Part shown: positions 8,698 through 16,897 of the stretch, piece after piece
How the letters are laid out: each line of letters starts with the position of its first letter
Position numbering within the stretch: the stretch's first letter is position 1
Assembly: GCA_036265385.1 (NCBI GenBank)
Contig: DATAPD010000008.1
Coordinates: 1-64,000, forward strand
Origin: DATAPD01 sp036265385
GTDB taxonomy: Bacteria; Acidobacteriota; Terriglobia; Terriglobales; Acidobacteriaceae
Direction of reading: 5' to 3'
Length of the DNA stretch: 64,000 nucleotides
The notes under the pieces: generated by a model
The model's input: only the letters and a program-made list of their open reading frames with translations
Told to the model about the DNA's origin: nothing
The model's database searches: none
Position numbers and translations under genes: made by a program

Positions 8698-9316
8698 CAA
8701 TGGTCTCCAGTTCGTTAATTTTTGCATCGAGGGGTTTGCTCCCGATGGTGATGGAGTGTTCGCTTTCGCTGGCGTCCATGTATTGATCACCGTTCAACCA
8801 CCGAAGGTGTTCTCCTGACGACCCAGTCTCGACGCCGTCGCGGTAGTATCTAGTTTCGAGTTTGTTAGGCCTGCCGTATGTGGTGCCCAAAGCTAGCACG
8901 TAGCTGTTGTAAGTGTTTCCCTCGGTACGACGGTCGGTGGACACGTAAATTTGGGCGACGTGCCGATCTAACATCGTCATACTCACGTACTCCCCGGTGT
9001 CCAAGACATCAGTGCAAGTTTCGATCCGATTCATGCCGTCGGTACCGCACAACCCGGGTCTGGACGAAGGCGAGGGTACTTTCAAAGCAAGGAACTTTCG
9101 TTTGGCCTCCTTATCTTCATCACCAATCCGAATCCCTCGAAACTCGAACACCCAGCGCGGAAAGAGAGCAGGCAGCAGAGCCGTCAACGGAAAATCAAGG
9201 GTCTTGCGCCCTAAGGGAAAACCAGACACGTCGGGAGCAGCAGGAATCTGCGCGAAGACAGACAGTGACAAACCTAGAATCAAAGCGGCCCGTAGCGAAT
9301 AACGGATGGGTTCCAT
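8684..9316 (-). CDS. Secreted protein of unknown function
   Basis: This 210-residue protein begins with a signal peptide (RYSLRAALILGLSLSVFAQ, likely cut after FAQ). The mature part contains FRGIRIGDEDKEAKRKFLAL, a pattern seen in periplasmic proteins of unknown function, two cysteines (GLCGTDG and ETCTDV) that could form a disulfide, and many Tyr/Thr residues suggesting a beta-rich fold. GAGGG lies in front of ATG 9316. It is first of a two-gene unit with the zinc-ribbon protein. I do not recognise the family. Confidence 0.65.
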   Translation of the reverse strand: MEPIRYSLRAALILGLSLSVFAQIPAAPDVSGFPLGRKTLDFPLTALLPALFPRWVFEFRGIRIGDEDKEAKRKFLALKVPSPSSRPGLCGTDGMNRIETCTDVLDTGEYVSMTMLDRHVAQIYVSTDRRTEGNTYNSYVLALGTTYGRPNKLETRYYRDGVETGSSGEHLRWLNGDQYMDASESEHSITIGSKPLDAKINELETIDERN

Positions 9317-10087
9317 GTGTGAACCCTCATTTCTATCGGTTGCGCAAGAGGCCGTCGGGAAGGTCAGATGCCCGGAAGGGCGACGGAGGGATGCGAAAGG
9401 GACTTCTTAAACCTAGTCCTCCGCGTCTGCAAAAGCAATGAAGTCCGGGAACGACCCAATAATGGACAAGCACTGGACTTCACATGCGGCTCATAAGTGG
9501 GGTGCACTCCGCCGAGCCGTTTCGTGAACTTTCCCCCAGATTGTGCGTACAATGAAGTATGCAGGTTGCTCAAGAACTCGACTCGGGTTTAATCAAACGT
9601 CTAGGAAAACAGAGTATGTACCTGCTTAGAACATATCAAGTGGAACTCGCCAAGGACCCTACCAGTCATGCCACGGAGTCGTCGCGCAGCAACTTGCTGG
9701 CTGTGCAGCACACTGTCAGACAGATGCACGGAGACGCTGTTTCGCGCGATGTGGTCAATCCCGTTGCTGTTGAAATATCACAATTAGACCAACGATCCTA
9801 GTTTTGAAGCGGGCCATCGCGGAGGGAAACGCCTAAGGCTTGTGGTTCTTCAGAGCTTGCAGTGCCTTATCTCACGGGCCACCCTCGGAGATGAGGGTCG
9901 CGCATGAGCACTTCCTCGCAAAACATGAAGGAACGTGAGATGGGTTGTCGGATTCGGACAGGGGCCGCAAATCTTCAAATTCCAGCGGATCGAAGCACGC
10001 CATCTTCATGATCCACTCCGCCCACTGAACCGCAGCATAAACCAGTTGCCTGCAGGCACAGCCGCGCCGGTGCGAGAAGGGTTTGTC
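9317..10087. other. Spacer with one doubtful small frame
   Basis: The only candidate is 9559-9801 on the plus strand, an 80-codon frame starting MQVAQELDSGLIKRLGKQSM. Its composition is acceptable, but it lacks a ribosome binding site and I recognise no family. On the minus strand near 9930-10060 a short stretch (AEWIMKMACFDPLEFEDLRP) looks like decayed coding sequence. Nothing else is seen. Confidence 0.3.
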
Positions 10088-10768
10088 CTAATCATCCTCG
10101 GTGGAATTGATCGGCTCGCCAACGATGTTGTAATAAACCTCTTTAGGCTTCTTAGGTTTCTCCGGCTTTGCCGGAGCAGCCGACTTTGGTGGGGCCGCAG
10201 GTTGTGAAATTGAGGAGATTGGTTGGGGCACCCCCGGGGGCGGCGTCTGCAGAGTGCCTCGCGTGGACGACGGTGCTGGAATTGACTGTGGAGGAGCGGC
10301 AGGCGCAACTGAGTTGACCACAGAGCCTCGCACCAGCGGCGCGGACGGAATGCTCGGACTTGAGCTTGGTGAAACGCTGGGCGTTAAGATGGGCGAAATG
10401 CTCGGCATCGACTCTCTTGCCGCAGTTGCTCCTATTTTAACGGTTTTCATGCGAACTCGCGCTGGGGCCGAGCGCGACCACTGATTCAGCAGAACAGCAA
10501 CGATGCCGGCCAAGCAAAGCTCCACAATTGAGGAAAAGATTGCCGGCACATTGAAGTCGCCCTTACCCAGATAAAGGGGTGACTGCGGATTGCCGCCCAT
10601 CGCCCGCGCCAGCCCTGGCAAAACCAAACTGTTGGTAAGAGAAACAACAAATGCCCAGATGGCTTCTCCGAGGATCACCGCCACGATGACCTTGGTAATC
10701 CATTTCTCCGAAAGCAAGCTTCCTGTAGCCGCGGATTCTGTTGCCGTCGCGTCGGTAATTGCGCTCAT
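10088..10768 (-). CDS. Membrane protein with Pro/Ser-rich tail
   Basis: This 226-residue protein has two predicted membrane helices (about residues 26-48, VIVAVILGEAIWAFVVSLT, and 76-96, IFSSIVELCLAGIVAVLL). A long low-complexity region rich in Pro, Ser and Ala follows (about 115-205), then a Lys/Pro-rich stretch (KPEKPKKPKEVYYN) and an acidic end. This architecture suggests a small membrane anchor with a flexible tail. It stands alone with no strong ribosome binding site. Function unknown. Confidence 0.6.
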   Translation of the reverse strand: MSAITDATATESAATGSLLSEKWITKVIVAVILGEAIWAFVVSLTNSLVLPGLARAMGGNPQSPLYLGKGDFNVPAIFSSIVELCLAGIVAVLLNQWSRSAPARVRMKTVKIGATAARESMPSISPILTPSVSPSSSPSIPSAPLVRGSVVNSVAPAAPPQSIPAPSSTRGTLQTPPPGVPQPISSISQPAAPPKSAAPAKPEKPKKPKEVYYNIVGEPINSTEDD

Positions 10769-10798
10769 AAGAGGTTGATGCAGATCAGTTCCGGTCAG

Positions 10799-11026
10799 CT
10801 ATTGCGGCAGTTCGATTCGGTCAGAGTGTTTCCTATCGCGCTCGTGCTCTTCGGCCAAGACTTTTTCAAGCACTGTGCCTGCCTTTCTGCAACCCGCCTC
10901 TCTGCCGATTGTGGGTTGTGTCCGATGAAGAATTTCTCACCGCAGCCGTCACACCGGACTGTCCCCCATCTCTTGGAAGTCTAAGGTCTTCTCACGGCTA
11001 CCCTTTTTTATTGCTACTGCTAGCAT
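10799..11026 (-). pseudogene. Small CxxC protein gene broken by frameshifts
   Basis: Three frames must be joined to read one protein: MLAVAIKKGSREKTLD, then SKRWGTVRCDGCGEKFFIGH through PQSAERRVAERQA, then VLEKVLAEEHERDRKHSDRI and a stop at 10799. The middle part carries a CxxC pair as in small zinc-binding proteins. The frame changes near 10978 and 10860. Each segment is strongly protein-like while the alternatives are not, so I call a frameshifted small gene; sequencing error cannot be excluded. Confidence 0.5.
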
Positions 11027-11190
11027 GGTTCAATTTTAGATTCATTGGCAATCTTTTGAGCCCGATGGTTGTGTAGTGGTGCCCTTTTAAAACTTCACCG
11101 GGTATTCAATTCCAGCCCCGCCTATGGGAAACTAGGGACATGAGAACGCAACAATTGACGGACGTCGGATGGCTAGGACCAAGGATAGAG

Positions 11191-11370
11191 ATGGATAGCG
11201 CCAGTCATCGCTTCGGCAGGTGCTCGGAATGCCACGAGAGTATTTGCGTCGAAAAGGTTGTGACAGATTCAGAGAGTACGCAAACGGAAACCACTGAAAT
11301 ACTCTATAGAGTATTTCGCGCACATGCTGCACTGAAGCACTCCGAGGACATGAACCGATCCGCTGCGTGA
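11191..11370 (+). CDS. Small CxxC protein with His-rich C-terminus
   Basis: This 59-residue protein contains CSECHESIC near the N-terminus and ends FRAHAALKHSEDMNRSAA. The Cys and His residues suggest a single metal site. AAGGA six bases ahead of ATG 11191 supports this start over the ATG at 11140. The C-terminal pattern FxxHxxxKHSxD recurs in the small protein at 11850-12062, so the two may be distant relatives. Function unknown. Confidence 0.5.
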   Translation: MDSASHRFGRCSECHESICVEKVVTDSESTQTETTEILYRVFRAHAALKHSEDMNRSAA

Positions 11371-11535
11371 ATTGCGAGACGCTACTGTTAACGCTCGAAC
11401 GCTAGAAATCATGGTTGTCGAAAACTCGCCGTTACCTCATTGACAGGGTGCCCGGCGGTTTTAAATTCCGCCACCCCGCAGAGGCTGACCCGGAGAACAA
11501 ACGCCTTGGAAAACAACGCCTGAGTCATTTGAAGA

Positions 11536-11596
11536 GTGAGCATTCTTGAGCAGTCACACCAAGGCTGCCAAGCCTAACATTCAGGTCACTGCGCAG
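11536..11596 (+). repeat. Direct repeat copy 1 (leader-like)
   Basis: About 60 bases beginning GTGAGCATTCTTGAGCAG recur with substitutions at 11782. In both copies a TTG-started frame reads M-S/N-x-x-TKAA-K/S-P. The shared frame suggests a duplicated gene start rather than a non-coding repeat. Confidence 0.5.
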
Positions 11597-11621
11597 GCCG
11601 ACCACCAGTGTTGGCGACGCT

Positions 11622-11726
11622 ATGACAAAAACTACTTTGGCTATCGCCATCCCAATATGCGTGCTGTTGTGGCTAGGGTTCCTGGTGATCGCGATTCGGA
11701 TCATTCAGGCAATTTGGGGTAACTGA
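11622..11726 (+). CDS. Possible 34-residue membrane peptide
   Basis: A complete frame, MTKTTLAIAIPICVLLWLGF followed by a second hydrophobic run and IIQAIWGN, would make a single-helix membrane peptide. No ribosome binding site is seen. It may be the frameshifted continuation of the TTG-started frame that begins in the upstream repeat. The region 11371-11849 holds nothing else I recognise. Confidence 0.25.
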   Translation: MTKTTLAIAIPICVLLWLGFLVIAIRIIQAIWGN

Positions 11727-11781
11727 TGACGAGGTCTTTGCTGCACACAGAGTGGCGAGCCATTCATCCTGTCGCTTAAAG

Positions 11782-11842
11782 GTGAGCACTTTTGAACAGA
11801 CGCACCAAAGCAGCCAGCCCTACATTTTTGATCAATGCGGAG
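11782..11842 (+). repeat. Direct repeat copy 2 (leader-like)
   Basis: Second copy of the repeat at 11536, beginning GTGAGCACTTTTGAACAG. It runs into the ribosome binding site of the gene at 11850. Confidence 0.5.
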
Positions 11843-11849
11843 TCTGATA

Positions 11850-12062
11850 ATGCCAAACACCACAGAGAAACCTGTACTTAAATGCTCCCGACAATTTGAT
11901 GGGAAATTAATCGCTTGGTGTTCACACGGCGATAAAGTAATTGAAATAGAAGAACCTGGAAAAGCGGAGGCCGACTTTGTATTGAAAGCCGAAAAGGCAT
12001 TCCGTCACCACAGGCTCGAAAAGCACAGTGACTGGCAAGAATCAGCGGTAGCAACAATCTAA
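11850..12062 (+). CDS. Small hypothetical protein
   Basis: This 70-residue protein starts MPNTTEKPVLKCSRQFDGKL, has a charged middle (GDKVIEIEEPGKAEADFVLK) and ends FRHHRLEKHSDWQESAVATI. GGAG seven bases ahead of the ATG fixes the start. The C-terminal FxxHxxxKHSxxxxxSA pattern matches the small protein ending at 11370. No membrane segment, so probably cytoplasmic; function unknown. Confidence 0.5.
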   Translation: MPNTTEKPVLKCSRQFDGKLIAWCSHGDKVIEIEEPGKAEADFVLKAEKAFRHHRLEKHSDWQESAVATI

Positions 12063-12145
12063 GTGGCAATCCGGCGAATGGTGAGGGCAACTCCCGCTCC
12101 TAACGGTAACGCACTCAACAACGAACATGGAGGTTGACAGGAACC

Positions 12146-12466
12146 ATGTATGCAGAAATCCATCGTCATCTCGTGCTGTACAAGAAGATTCCAAATGCAT
12201 GTCAGTCCCTTTTCCGTCAGATCATTGTTGTAGAACGAGAGCACTTTGAAGTTCGCGTTTTCGAGAGTGACATTCCTCAACTCGACACGAAATTCGTTCT
12301 TGACAGTTCAAGCGCTGAAATCCAGCTTTATAAAGACCTAACGGAAGCGGTCCGGAATGCTGAAAACAATTACAAGCAGAGCGTTCGACAAAACTGGCGA
12401 GCCTTTGATCCCAGTGTTGCTCATAGTCTTGACGCAGGTCTGGCTCATCGAGCGTCCGCGGCCTAA
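12146..12466 (+). CDS. Hypothetical protein
   Basis: This 106-residue protein starts MYAEIHRHLVLYKKIPNACQ; AGGA is placed about 6 bases before the ATG. The first half is mixed beta-like (IIVVEREHFEVRVFESDIPQ) and the second half is helical (LYKDLTEAVRNAENNYKQSV). No family recognised. It is the last plus-strand gene before the mobile module on the opposite strand. Confidence 0.5.
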   Translation: MYAEIHRHLVLYKKIPNACQSLFRQIIVVEREHFEVRVFESDIPQLDTKFVLDSSSAEIQLYKDLTEAVRNAENNYKQSVRQNWRAFDPSVAHSLDAGLAHRASAA

Positions 12467-12557
12467 AGCCCAAGGCTGAAACGCGACAAATTGACCTAGG
12501 CTTCACGCTCCCGTTCCCGAGGGACGCATTCTAGGCCGTGGACGGCACTCAGAGCTA

Positions 12558-12773
12558 TCACCGCTGCTTCAGCACATCGCGCCCCACGCAAGTGTGTTTA
12601 AGCCAGTGGCCAAACTGTTGCGCCAGTTCAGCATCGTCCATCGCCGCTAAGCGACGAATGTCAACCTGCATGTCACTAGTTGACACCCCGTCCGGCGTCG
12701 TTCTCATGTGAGGTACGATTTGGCTTGCACGTTTCAATTCCCATTTAAGCGTTAACTTGGGAGAATTGGTCAA
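12558..12773 (-). CDS. Small hypothetical protein after terS
   Basis: This 71-residue frame starts 31 bases after the terminase-like gene on the same strand. Its C-terminal half (DIRRLAAMDDAELAQQFGHW) looks like an amphipathic helix pair. No ribosome binding site is obvious. As the last member of the one-strand gene run it is probably a real element gene of unknown function. Confidence 0.4.
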   Translation of the reverse strand: MTNSPKLTLKWELKRASQIVPHMRTTPDGVSTSDMQVDIRRLAAMDDAELAQQFGHWLKHTCVGRDVLKQR

Positions 12774-12803
12774 CGACTTCGCGCAGCGAGACCCGTGGCT
12801 GCG

Positions 12804-13349
12804 TTACTGAATCGTCGGTGATCCATTGGGGTCAGTTTCAACCGCGAATGCGTCTATGCGCACCGCTGACGCAAAAGCGCCCACGTCTAACACTGACAGG
12901 GCATCGAGAAACGCTTCCGCGAGAATCTCTTCGATGATTTCCACACTTTGACCGGCCACTTGACACGCATACGCTTTTGGAATCCTTCCCACGCGCGTGC
13001 GACAGGAGGCAAACATGTTTGTCGCAGTCTCCAGGACGCGGTCGCCGCTGACAAGTTGACCCGCCGCGAGTTCATATTTCAATTTCATCACGCGCCCCCT
13101 GTAGTCTTCGTGCTTCGTCATCGCTTCAACTAGCGCTTCCCGATCTTCCCGTTTGCGCGAAGCCTGGCTAACTGTCCGCGGGCGTATCTCACTCGCCATA
13201 ATTGAATCGCAAACGTCCCGATCTAGTCGCCGATCCGGCAGCAACGGCAAAACGCCCCGCTGAACCAGTCGCGTGATGTAACTCGGATCACAGCCGCGGT
13301 GCCGCGCGTAAGCCGCCATCGAAAGAAATTTAGCGCCGTTTTTCTCCAT
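12804..13349 (-). CDS. Phage terminase small subunit-like (Nu1-type) DNA-binding protein
   Basis: This 181-residue protein opens with a winged-helix/helix-turn-helix (FLSMAAYARHRGCDPSYITR followed by LVQRGVLPLLPDRRLD), as in the Nu1 family of small terminase subunits and DUF1441 proteins. A basic linker (RKREDREALVEAM) and a helical region (about 95-165) with the Nu1-like pattern LKYELAAGQLVSGDRVL follow. Small terminases recognise the packaging site and recruit the large subunit. No large subunit is present, so any packaging would depend on a helper phage; that is how satellites redirect packaging, but here it is inference. AAGGCGG lies upstream of the ATG. Confidence 0.6.
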   Translation of the reverse strand: MEKNGAKFLSMAAYARHRGCDPSYITRLVQRGVLPLLPDRRLDRDVCDSIMASEIRPRTVSQASRKREDREALVEAMTKHEDYRGRVMKLKYELAAGQLVSGDRVLETATNMFASCRTRVGRIPKAYACQVAGQSVEIIEEILAEAFLDALSVLDVGAFASAVRIDAFAVETDPNGSPTIQ

Positions 13350-13478
13350 TTAGCCCGCCTTAGTGATTGTTGAAAATTGATATTCCACTTTTAGGTTCCG
13401 CCACGGCTATGTCGTGGCTCGAACTACACCGCACTTGGACCTTCGCAGAGGGACCCGTCGAATCAATAACATGCTGAT

Positions 13479-14225
13479 TCATCTCGCCGTCGCCATGGCC
13501 TGACGTAGCGCCGCGTTGAAGTTCTCTTCGAAGGTGCGTTCCACTTCTGCCCTCCCCACGTTCTCGAACTTGAACCGTGGTGCATAGTGTGGGGCGGGTA
13601 CGAAGGCCAGTAGTAGCACCATGCTCTTGGGTCCGGTACGCTTCCAGACTCCGGGTGCTACATGGGCAGTCTTAGGGTTCGTCTTAGTGGCCACGAACAG
13701 TGTGCCTGCCATCTTCAATCGCGGCCTGCCTCTCGTCTTTCTCCCGAGTGGCGCTTGCTGTGTTGGGTCGAGTACGTTAGCGCGTAACGCATTCAGGATT
13801 GCAGTCATGGTGCCTCTGCTTATGTTCCCGTAAGCATCAAAGGCAACGCCGGGACCGGGTACTGCATACATGCCCGCAGGCATCAGCCCTCTAAATTCCA
13901 GTGCTTTCTCGGAACGCTTCTGGCGTCTGATTCCGCCTTCGATTTCTGTAATTAGGTACTTTGAAGCAGGCGTTCCTTTGGCTGCAGAGTCTTTTATTCC
14001 AACTACTGCTGTGAGGTTGTACTTGGTCGAGGGAATCACGTAAATCGAAGACAATGTGAATGGCGTAGGTCTATCGAAGACGCGCATCATCTCCTGCTTT
14101 AGCTTTGCTTCCACTTGCCGCGCGGTTCGATTGATTGCAACTGATGCTGCATAAGGCACTTGCCTGCGCTGAAACAAATCCAACGACCGGATTGCATTCG
14201 ATACGTCGACTTTGACGGTGATCAT
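13479..14225 (-). CDS. Phage minor tail protein Z-like
   Basis: This 248-residue protein has the look of the lambda GpZ/tail-completion group: N-terminal VDVSNAIRSLDLFQRRQVPY followed by the Ala/Arg pattern ASVAINRTARQVEAKL, a RPTPFTLSSIYV motif and a basic C-terminal half. Such proteins sit at the head-proximal end of tails. Its ATG overlaps the stop of the upstream gene (ATGA), so the two are translationally coupled. Having a tail gene without other tail genes is odd and suggests either deletion or a repurposed protein. Family call from pattern only. Confidence 0.5.
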   Translation of the reverse strand: MITVKVDVSNAIRSLDLFQRRQVPYAASVAINRTARQVEAKLKQEMMRVFDRPTPFTLSSIYVIPSTKYNLTAVVGIKDSAAKGTPASKYLITEIEGGIRRQKRSEKALEFRGLMPAGMYAVPGPGVAFDAYGNISRGTMTAILNALRANVLDPTQQAPLGRKTRGRPRLKMAGTLFVATKTNPKTAHVAPGVWKRTGPKSMVLLLAFVPAPHYAPRFKFENVGRAEVERTFEENFNAALRQAMATAR

Positions 14226-14782
14226 GCGTGGGCCTTTATAACCATCATGCGTGGCTGACTCTCGCGCATTTGCTGCGATTGGGCAGCCCTCATTGCTGCC
14301 AATCGTTGAGTGCGACGTTCGTCGCGGGCATCGAGTTGACGTTGACGTTCCCAGCGTTCAGCACGCCAGCGTCGCCAGTCCCGCAATCCGCCGGTGCCTG
14401 CCCAGTGATGCAGTTCTGAAACTGAGGTCGTAATCGGAATGCCTTGCTGCCTTAGTTGTTCGGGGTTCCAGCCCAGAAGCCGGGCGCAGTGTTCGAAGGT
14501 CAGAGGCCAGCCTTCATTGCGTACTTCTACAGGTGGTCCTGCCACGCCCCAGACTGCGAGACGCCGCGATAGTGGGATAAAACTCCAATCGGTACGCGCA
14601 CGGATGAAACGGATTGCGATTGCTGCATTCTCCCGGTTCACGCCGGTCGCATCCCGAAAGGCGGAACTTAGCATGCGATAGGCGAGTAGTTTTAATGGGT
14701 GGGTTTGTTCGGCAACGCGTGGCGTGCGTAATTCGTCGTGGCGGAATGCCCTATCTGCACTAGGCGAAATGAAGTAGGCCAT
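14222..14782 (-). CDS. Unknown element protein, Trp/Arg-rich
   Basis: This 186-residue protein is basic, with a Trp/Arg-rich segment (WAGTGGLRDWRRWRAERWER) and a coiled C-terminal region rich in Arg and Gln. Residues 85-110 (GWPLTFEHCARLLGWNPEQL) look like a small helical domain. It is coupled to the tail-like gene that follows. I do not recognise the family; the arginine content suggests nucleic-acid binding. Confidence 0.5.
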   Translation of the reverse strand: MAYFISPSADRAFRHDELRTPRVAEQTHPLKLLAYRMLSSAFRDATGVNRENAAIAIRFIRARTDWSFIPLSRRLAVWGVAGPPVEVRNEGWPLTFEHCARLLGWNPEQLRQQGIPITTSVSELHHWAGTGGLRDWRRWRAERWERQRQLDARDERRTQRLAAMRAAQSQQMRESQPRMMVIKAHA

Positions 14783-14815
14783 CGCCCAACACGTACACCC
14801 GTTGGCACGAATCGG

Positions 14816-15520
14816 TCACGGTTGTGCATCGGCTGTAGTGCCACATGATTCCGACAGTTGCACACGTATGGCACCACACTTGGGCACTGGCAAATCCGAA
14901 GCTGACGACGTATCTGTGGCACCATATCCAGCCGTTGTAGTGTCACGTAAATTAGTCGCGCGCATTTCTATGTCACTACGCTTACGTCGCCTACGTCCCA
15001 TACCGCTGGCCTGAAATGCTTTCGCGATAGCTTGGAAGTATGCTGTTCCCTCCTGTCGCCGCGCTTCGCACTGTGCGAGATACTTGTCGCGTTTCGCCGT
15101 CCAAGCCTCTTCGGTCAGTCCACACTTAGCAAAGTTCTCTATCGCTTCAGCGATCCGAAGATATTCAGCCGGTTTGGACTTTTCGGCTTCTGCCTTCCTC
15201 TGCCAGTCCGCATCAGCTAACGCCGCCACACTCACGGGTTCCGGCTTTGGCGCTTGTCTGTTCCAAAAGGCTCCCAGTTTCTCTGCGTACTGCTTTCGGT
15301 AGTAAGTTTCGCGGGCACGAAGAAATCGCTCCACTTGATAAACCGCATAGGTGTTGCAAGTTTTGGCCAGCCATTGATACCTATCGAGGGCCGCCAATAA
15401 GTCACCGGAATCCCCAAGAGAGGCGAGAACTTTTTGGCGAACCTTGCCGCCTTCGCGATGGTTCTCGACCAGGGCGTAATAGGTTTTCCCGCGCAGTTGC
15501 TTTGCTCTAACGAATGCCAT
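14816..15520 (-). CDS. Unknown element protein, IS1634-N-terminus-like
   Basis: This 234-residue protein starts MAFVRAKQLRGKTYYALVEN and continues with REGGKVRQKVLASLG. That pattern is seen at the N-terminus of IS1634-type transposases and related proteins, but no DDE catalytic domain follows. The middle (about 60-185) is Ala/Glu/Lys-rich and helical, with a basic RRRRKR patch. GGGGAAG precedes ATG 15520, which I chose over the frame start at 15553. It overlaps the preceding gene by 14 bases. Function unknown; DNA binding is plausible. Confidence 0.5.
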   Translation of the reverse strand: MAFVRAKQLRGKTYYALVENHREGGKVRQKVLASLGDSGDLLAALDRYQWLAKTCNTYAVYQVERFLRARETYYRKQYAEKLGAFWNRQAPKPEPVSVAALADADWQRKAEAEKSKPAEYLRIAEAIENFAKCGLTEEAWTAKRDKYLAQCEARRQEGTAYFQAIAKAFQASGMGRRRRKRSDIEMRATNLRDTTTAGYGATDTSSASDLPVPKCGAIRVQLSESCGTTADAQP

Positions 15521-16010
15521 CGGCTTCCCCTTTCGCCTTTTCCAGCAGATCAATCCGCCGATCCAACTCGTTAATCAATTCGTTCTCGTCGTTTTCAGTC
15601 AGAGGCCTGTTCAACTTTGCTCGCTTGTCCGCAAGAATCTTAACGAGGCAGCGAATGTCTGGCTGACCATAGGAACGCCAGCCGGCCGCTTTCCTTCGGC
15701 GGTCCTTCTCAGTCTCGATAGGACCTGTGTAGGCGTAGGTCTGGCTTCGAGATACCCGAATCAGATCGATGATTTCTGCGACTTTCGGGAAGTACTTGCC
15801 TTGTCGGAGATGCTGTCGAAATGCCGAATCAATTTCCTTTTCCGAGTAGACGCGGAGTTCCTGCTTCCAAAATTCGACTTCGCCTGGGGCCAACTCCTTC
15901 GCCATCATCGTAGCCGTCAATGCTAGGATTTTGGCCAAAGCCAAGTCCCGCAATGATGGCTGATTGATTGTTCCGTGCGAGTTCTTGAGTTTTTGTAGGT
16001 TCGCTTCCAT
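15507..16010 (-). CDS. Helicase-loader-like (G39P-type) phage protein
   Basis: This 167-residue protein contains LALAKILALTATMMAKELAP, FWKQELRVYSEKEIDSAFRQ and HLRQGKYFPKVAEIIDLI. The pattern of an alternating helical domain ending in FPK-x-AEI-x-DLI resembles G39P-like helicase loader/inhibitor domains of phages. A charged C-terminal helical part follows. Such proteins load the replicative helicase at an origin. Its first 60 codons overlap the last 60 codons of the replication gene in another frame (182 bases); the true start could be the Met pair near codon 35, which would shorten the overlap. Confidence 0.5.
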   Translation of the reverse strand: MEANLQKLKNSHGTINQPSLRDLALAKILALTATMMAKELAPGEVEFWKQELRVYSEKEIDSAFRQHLRQGKYFPKVAEIIDLIRVSRSQTYAYTGPIETEKDRRRKAAGWRSYGQPDIRCLVKILADKRAKLNRPLTENDENELINELDRRIDLLEKAKGEADGIR

Positions 16011-16818
16011 TGGATGACCACTCGCTTTCGTTTTCTAAATAGCTTTCGGCGTTAAACCAACTTGCTGGGTAGGGCGTGTACTTGCCGCGATTACCGTCTG
16101 GGGATCTGGCGTAGAGAGAGGTTCGCTCGAGGAGATAAGAGGCTGAGGCGCGTTCGTCTGCGAATGGTTCGCTTCCGCGTATGCCTCCTTTGAAGAGTCG
16201 CGTGAGCGCTTTCCGAATTGCTTTTTTTGCTTCGGCGGGTTTCTTCTTTCGAGGGTAGGCTTCGTAGATCGAATCCACCTCGCTCGAAAGAGCGAGAGAG
16301 GGTTTGATCTTGTTCTTATGTTCTTGTGTTCTTGCTTCCTTATTAACCTCCCCAAGTTTGGGGAGTACAACTCCGCTGTTTTGGGGAGTCATGGCCCCCA
16401 GAGTTGGGGAGTACTTTTCAATTGACTCCCCAGATTTGGGGAGTACTGACTCCCCATTTCCGAGGAGTACTGACCAGCGAATCGGGTTCGTTATGAAATA
16501 TTTCTTGCCCTTTGTGCGGACGAACTCGGTGCGGATGTATTTCTCACGTTCGAGAAGCGCTACATGCTTTTCAATCGTTCGCGCCGGCATCCCTTGAAGT
16601 CTGACGCTGATGGTTTCGTAGGAAATCGGTTCGCCGTTATTCACGGCACCGGTATCTGCTTCACCGTTGCTCGGCCGACGTTGCTCGTGAATCATCCACA
16701 GGAAGAGAAGCCATGCGGGTCCGAGGCGCTGATAGTGTTCCCACGTCAGGAGCCCGCTTGAAACGGGGAACCATCGCGCAGGTCGACGTGTTTCCGCAAG
16801 TGGCCTTATATTCGGCAT
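15829..16818 (-). CDS. O-like phage replication initiator
   Basis: This 329-residue protein has an N-terminal winged-helix part (about 10-115: WEHYQRLGPAWLLFLWMIHE, then ISYETISVRLQGMPARTIEK), a repetitive linker (about 120-165, with VLPKSGES and VLPKLGEV), and a C-terminal domain of the type found in phage O-like replication proteins (YEAYPRKKKPAEAKKAIRKA and later YTPYPASWFNAESYL). AGGAG ahead of ATG 16818 sets the start and excludes the longer frame. The repetitive linker is encoded by an iteron array at 16348-16474, as in lambdoid phages where the origin lies in the O gene. The protein would bind those repeats and recruit the helicase via the next gene. Confidence 0.65.
   Translation of the reverse strand: MPNIRPLAETRRPARWFPVSSGLLTWEHYQRLGPAWLLFLWMIHEQRRPSNGEADTGAVNNGEPISYETISVRLQGMPARTIEKHVALLEREKYIRTEFVRTKGKKYFITNPIRWSVLLGNGESVLPKSGESIEKYSPTLGAMTPQNSGVVLPKLGEVNKEARTQEHKNKIKPSLALSSEVDSIYEAYPRKKKPAEAKKAIRKALTRLFKGGIRGSEPFADERASASYLLERTSLYARSPDGNRGKYTPYPASWFNAESYLENESEWSSNGSEPTKTQELARNNQSAIIAGLGFGQNPSIDGYDDGEGVGPRRSRILEAGTPRLLGKGN
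16348..16474 (-). repeat. Five in-gene iterons, candidate replication origin
   Basis: On the plus strand five units begin at 16348, 16371, 16395, 16426 and 16450, four of about 23-25 bases and one (16395) of about 31. The best unit reads CTCCCCAAGTTTGGGGAG; others read CTCCCCAGATTTGGGGAG and CCCCCAGAGTTGGGGAG. Each is an imperfect palindrome followed by TAC or TCA. They lie within the replication gene and account for its repeated peptide. This arrangement matches an origin inside an initiator gene. Confidence 0.65.
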
Positions 16819-16897
16819 GTTGGCTCCTAAATTTGGCCGCTCTGCGGAAGCGGGGGATTTTGGCGTGGAAGCCGGCAGCTTTCCACGCCAGTTGTTT

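Noticed and set aside
14816..15520. IS1634-type transposase
   Set aside because: Only the N-terminal pattern is similar; no DDE catalytic domain or terminal inverted repeats are present.
16348..16474. CRISPR array
   Set aside because: Units are palindromic, only about 23-31 bases apart, without unique spacers, and lie inside a coding gene.
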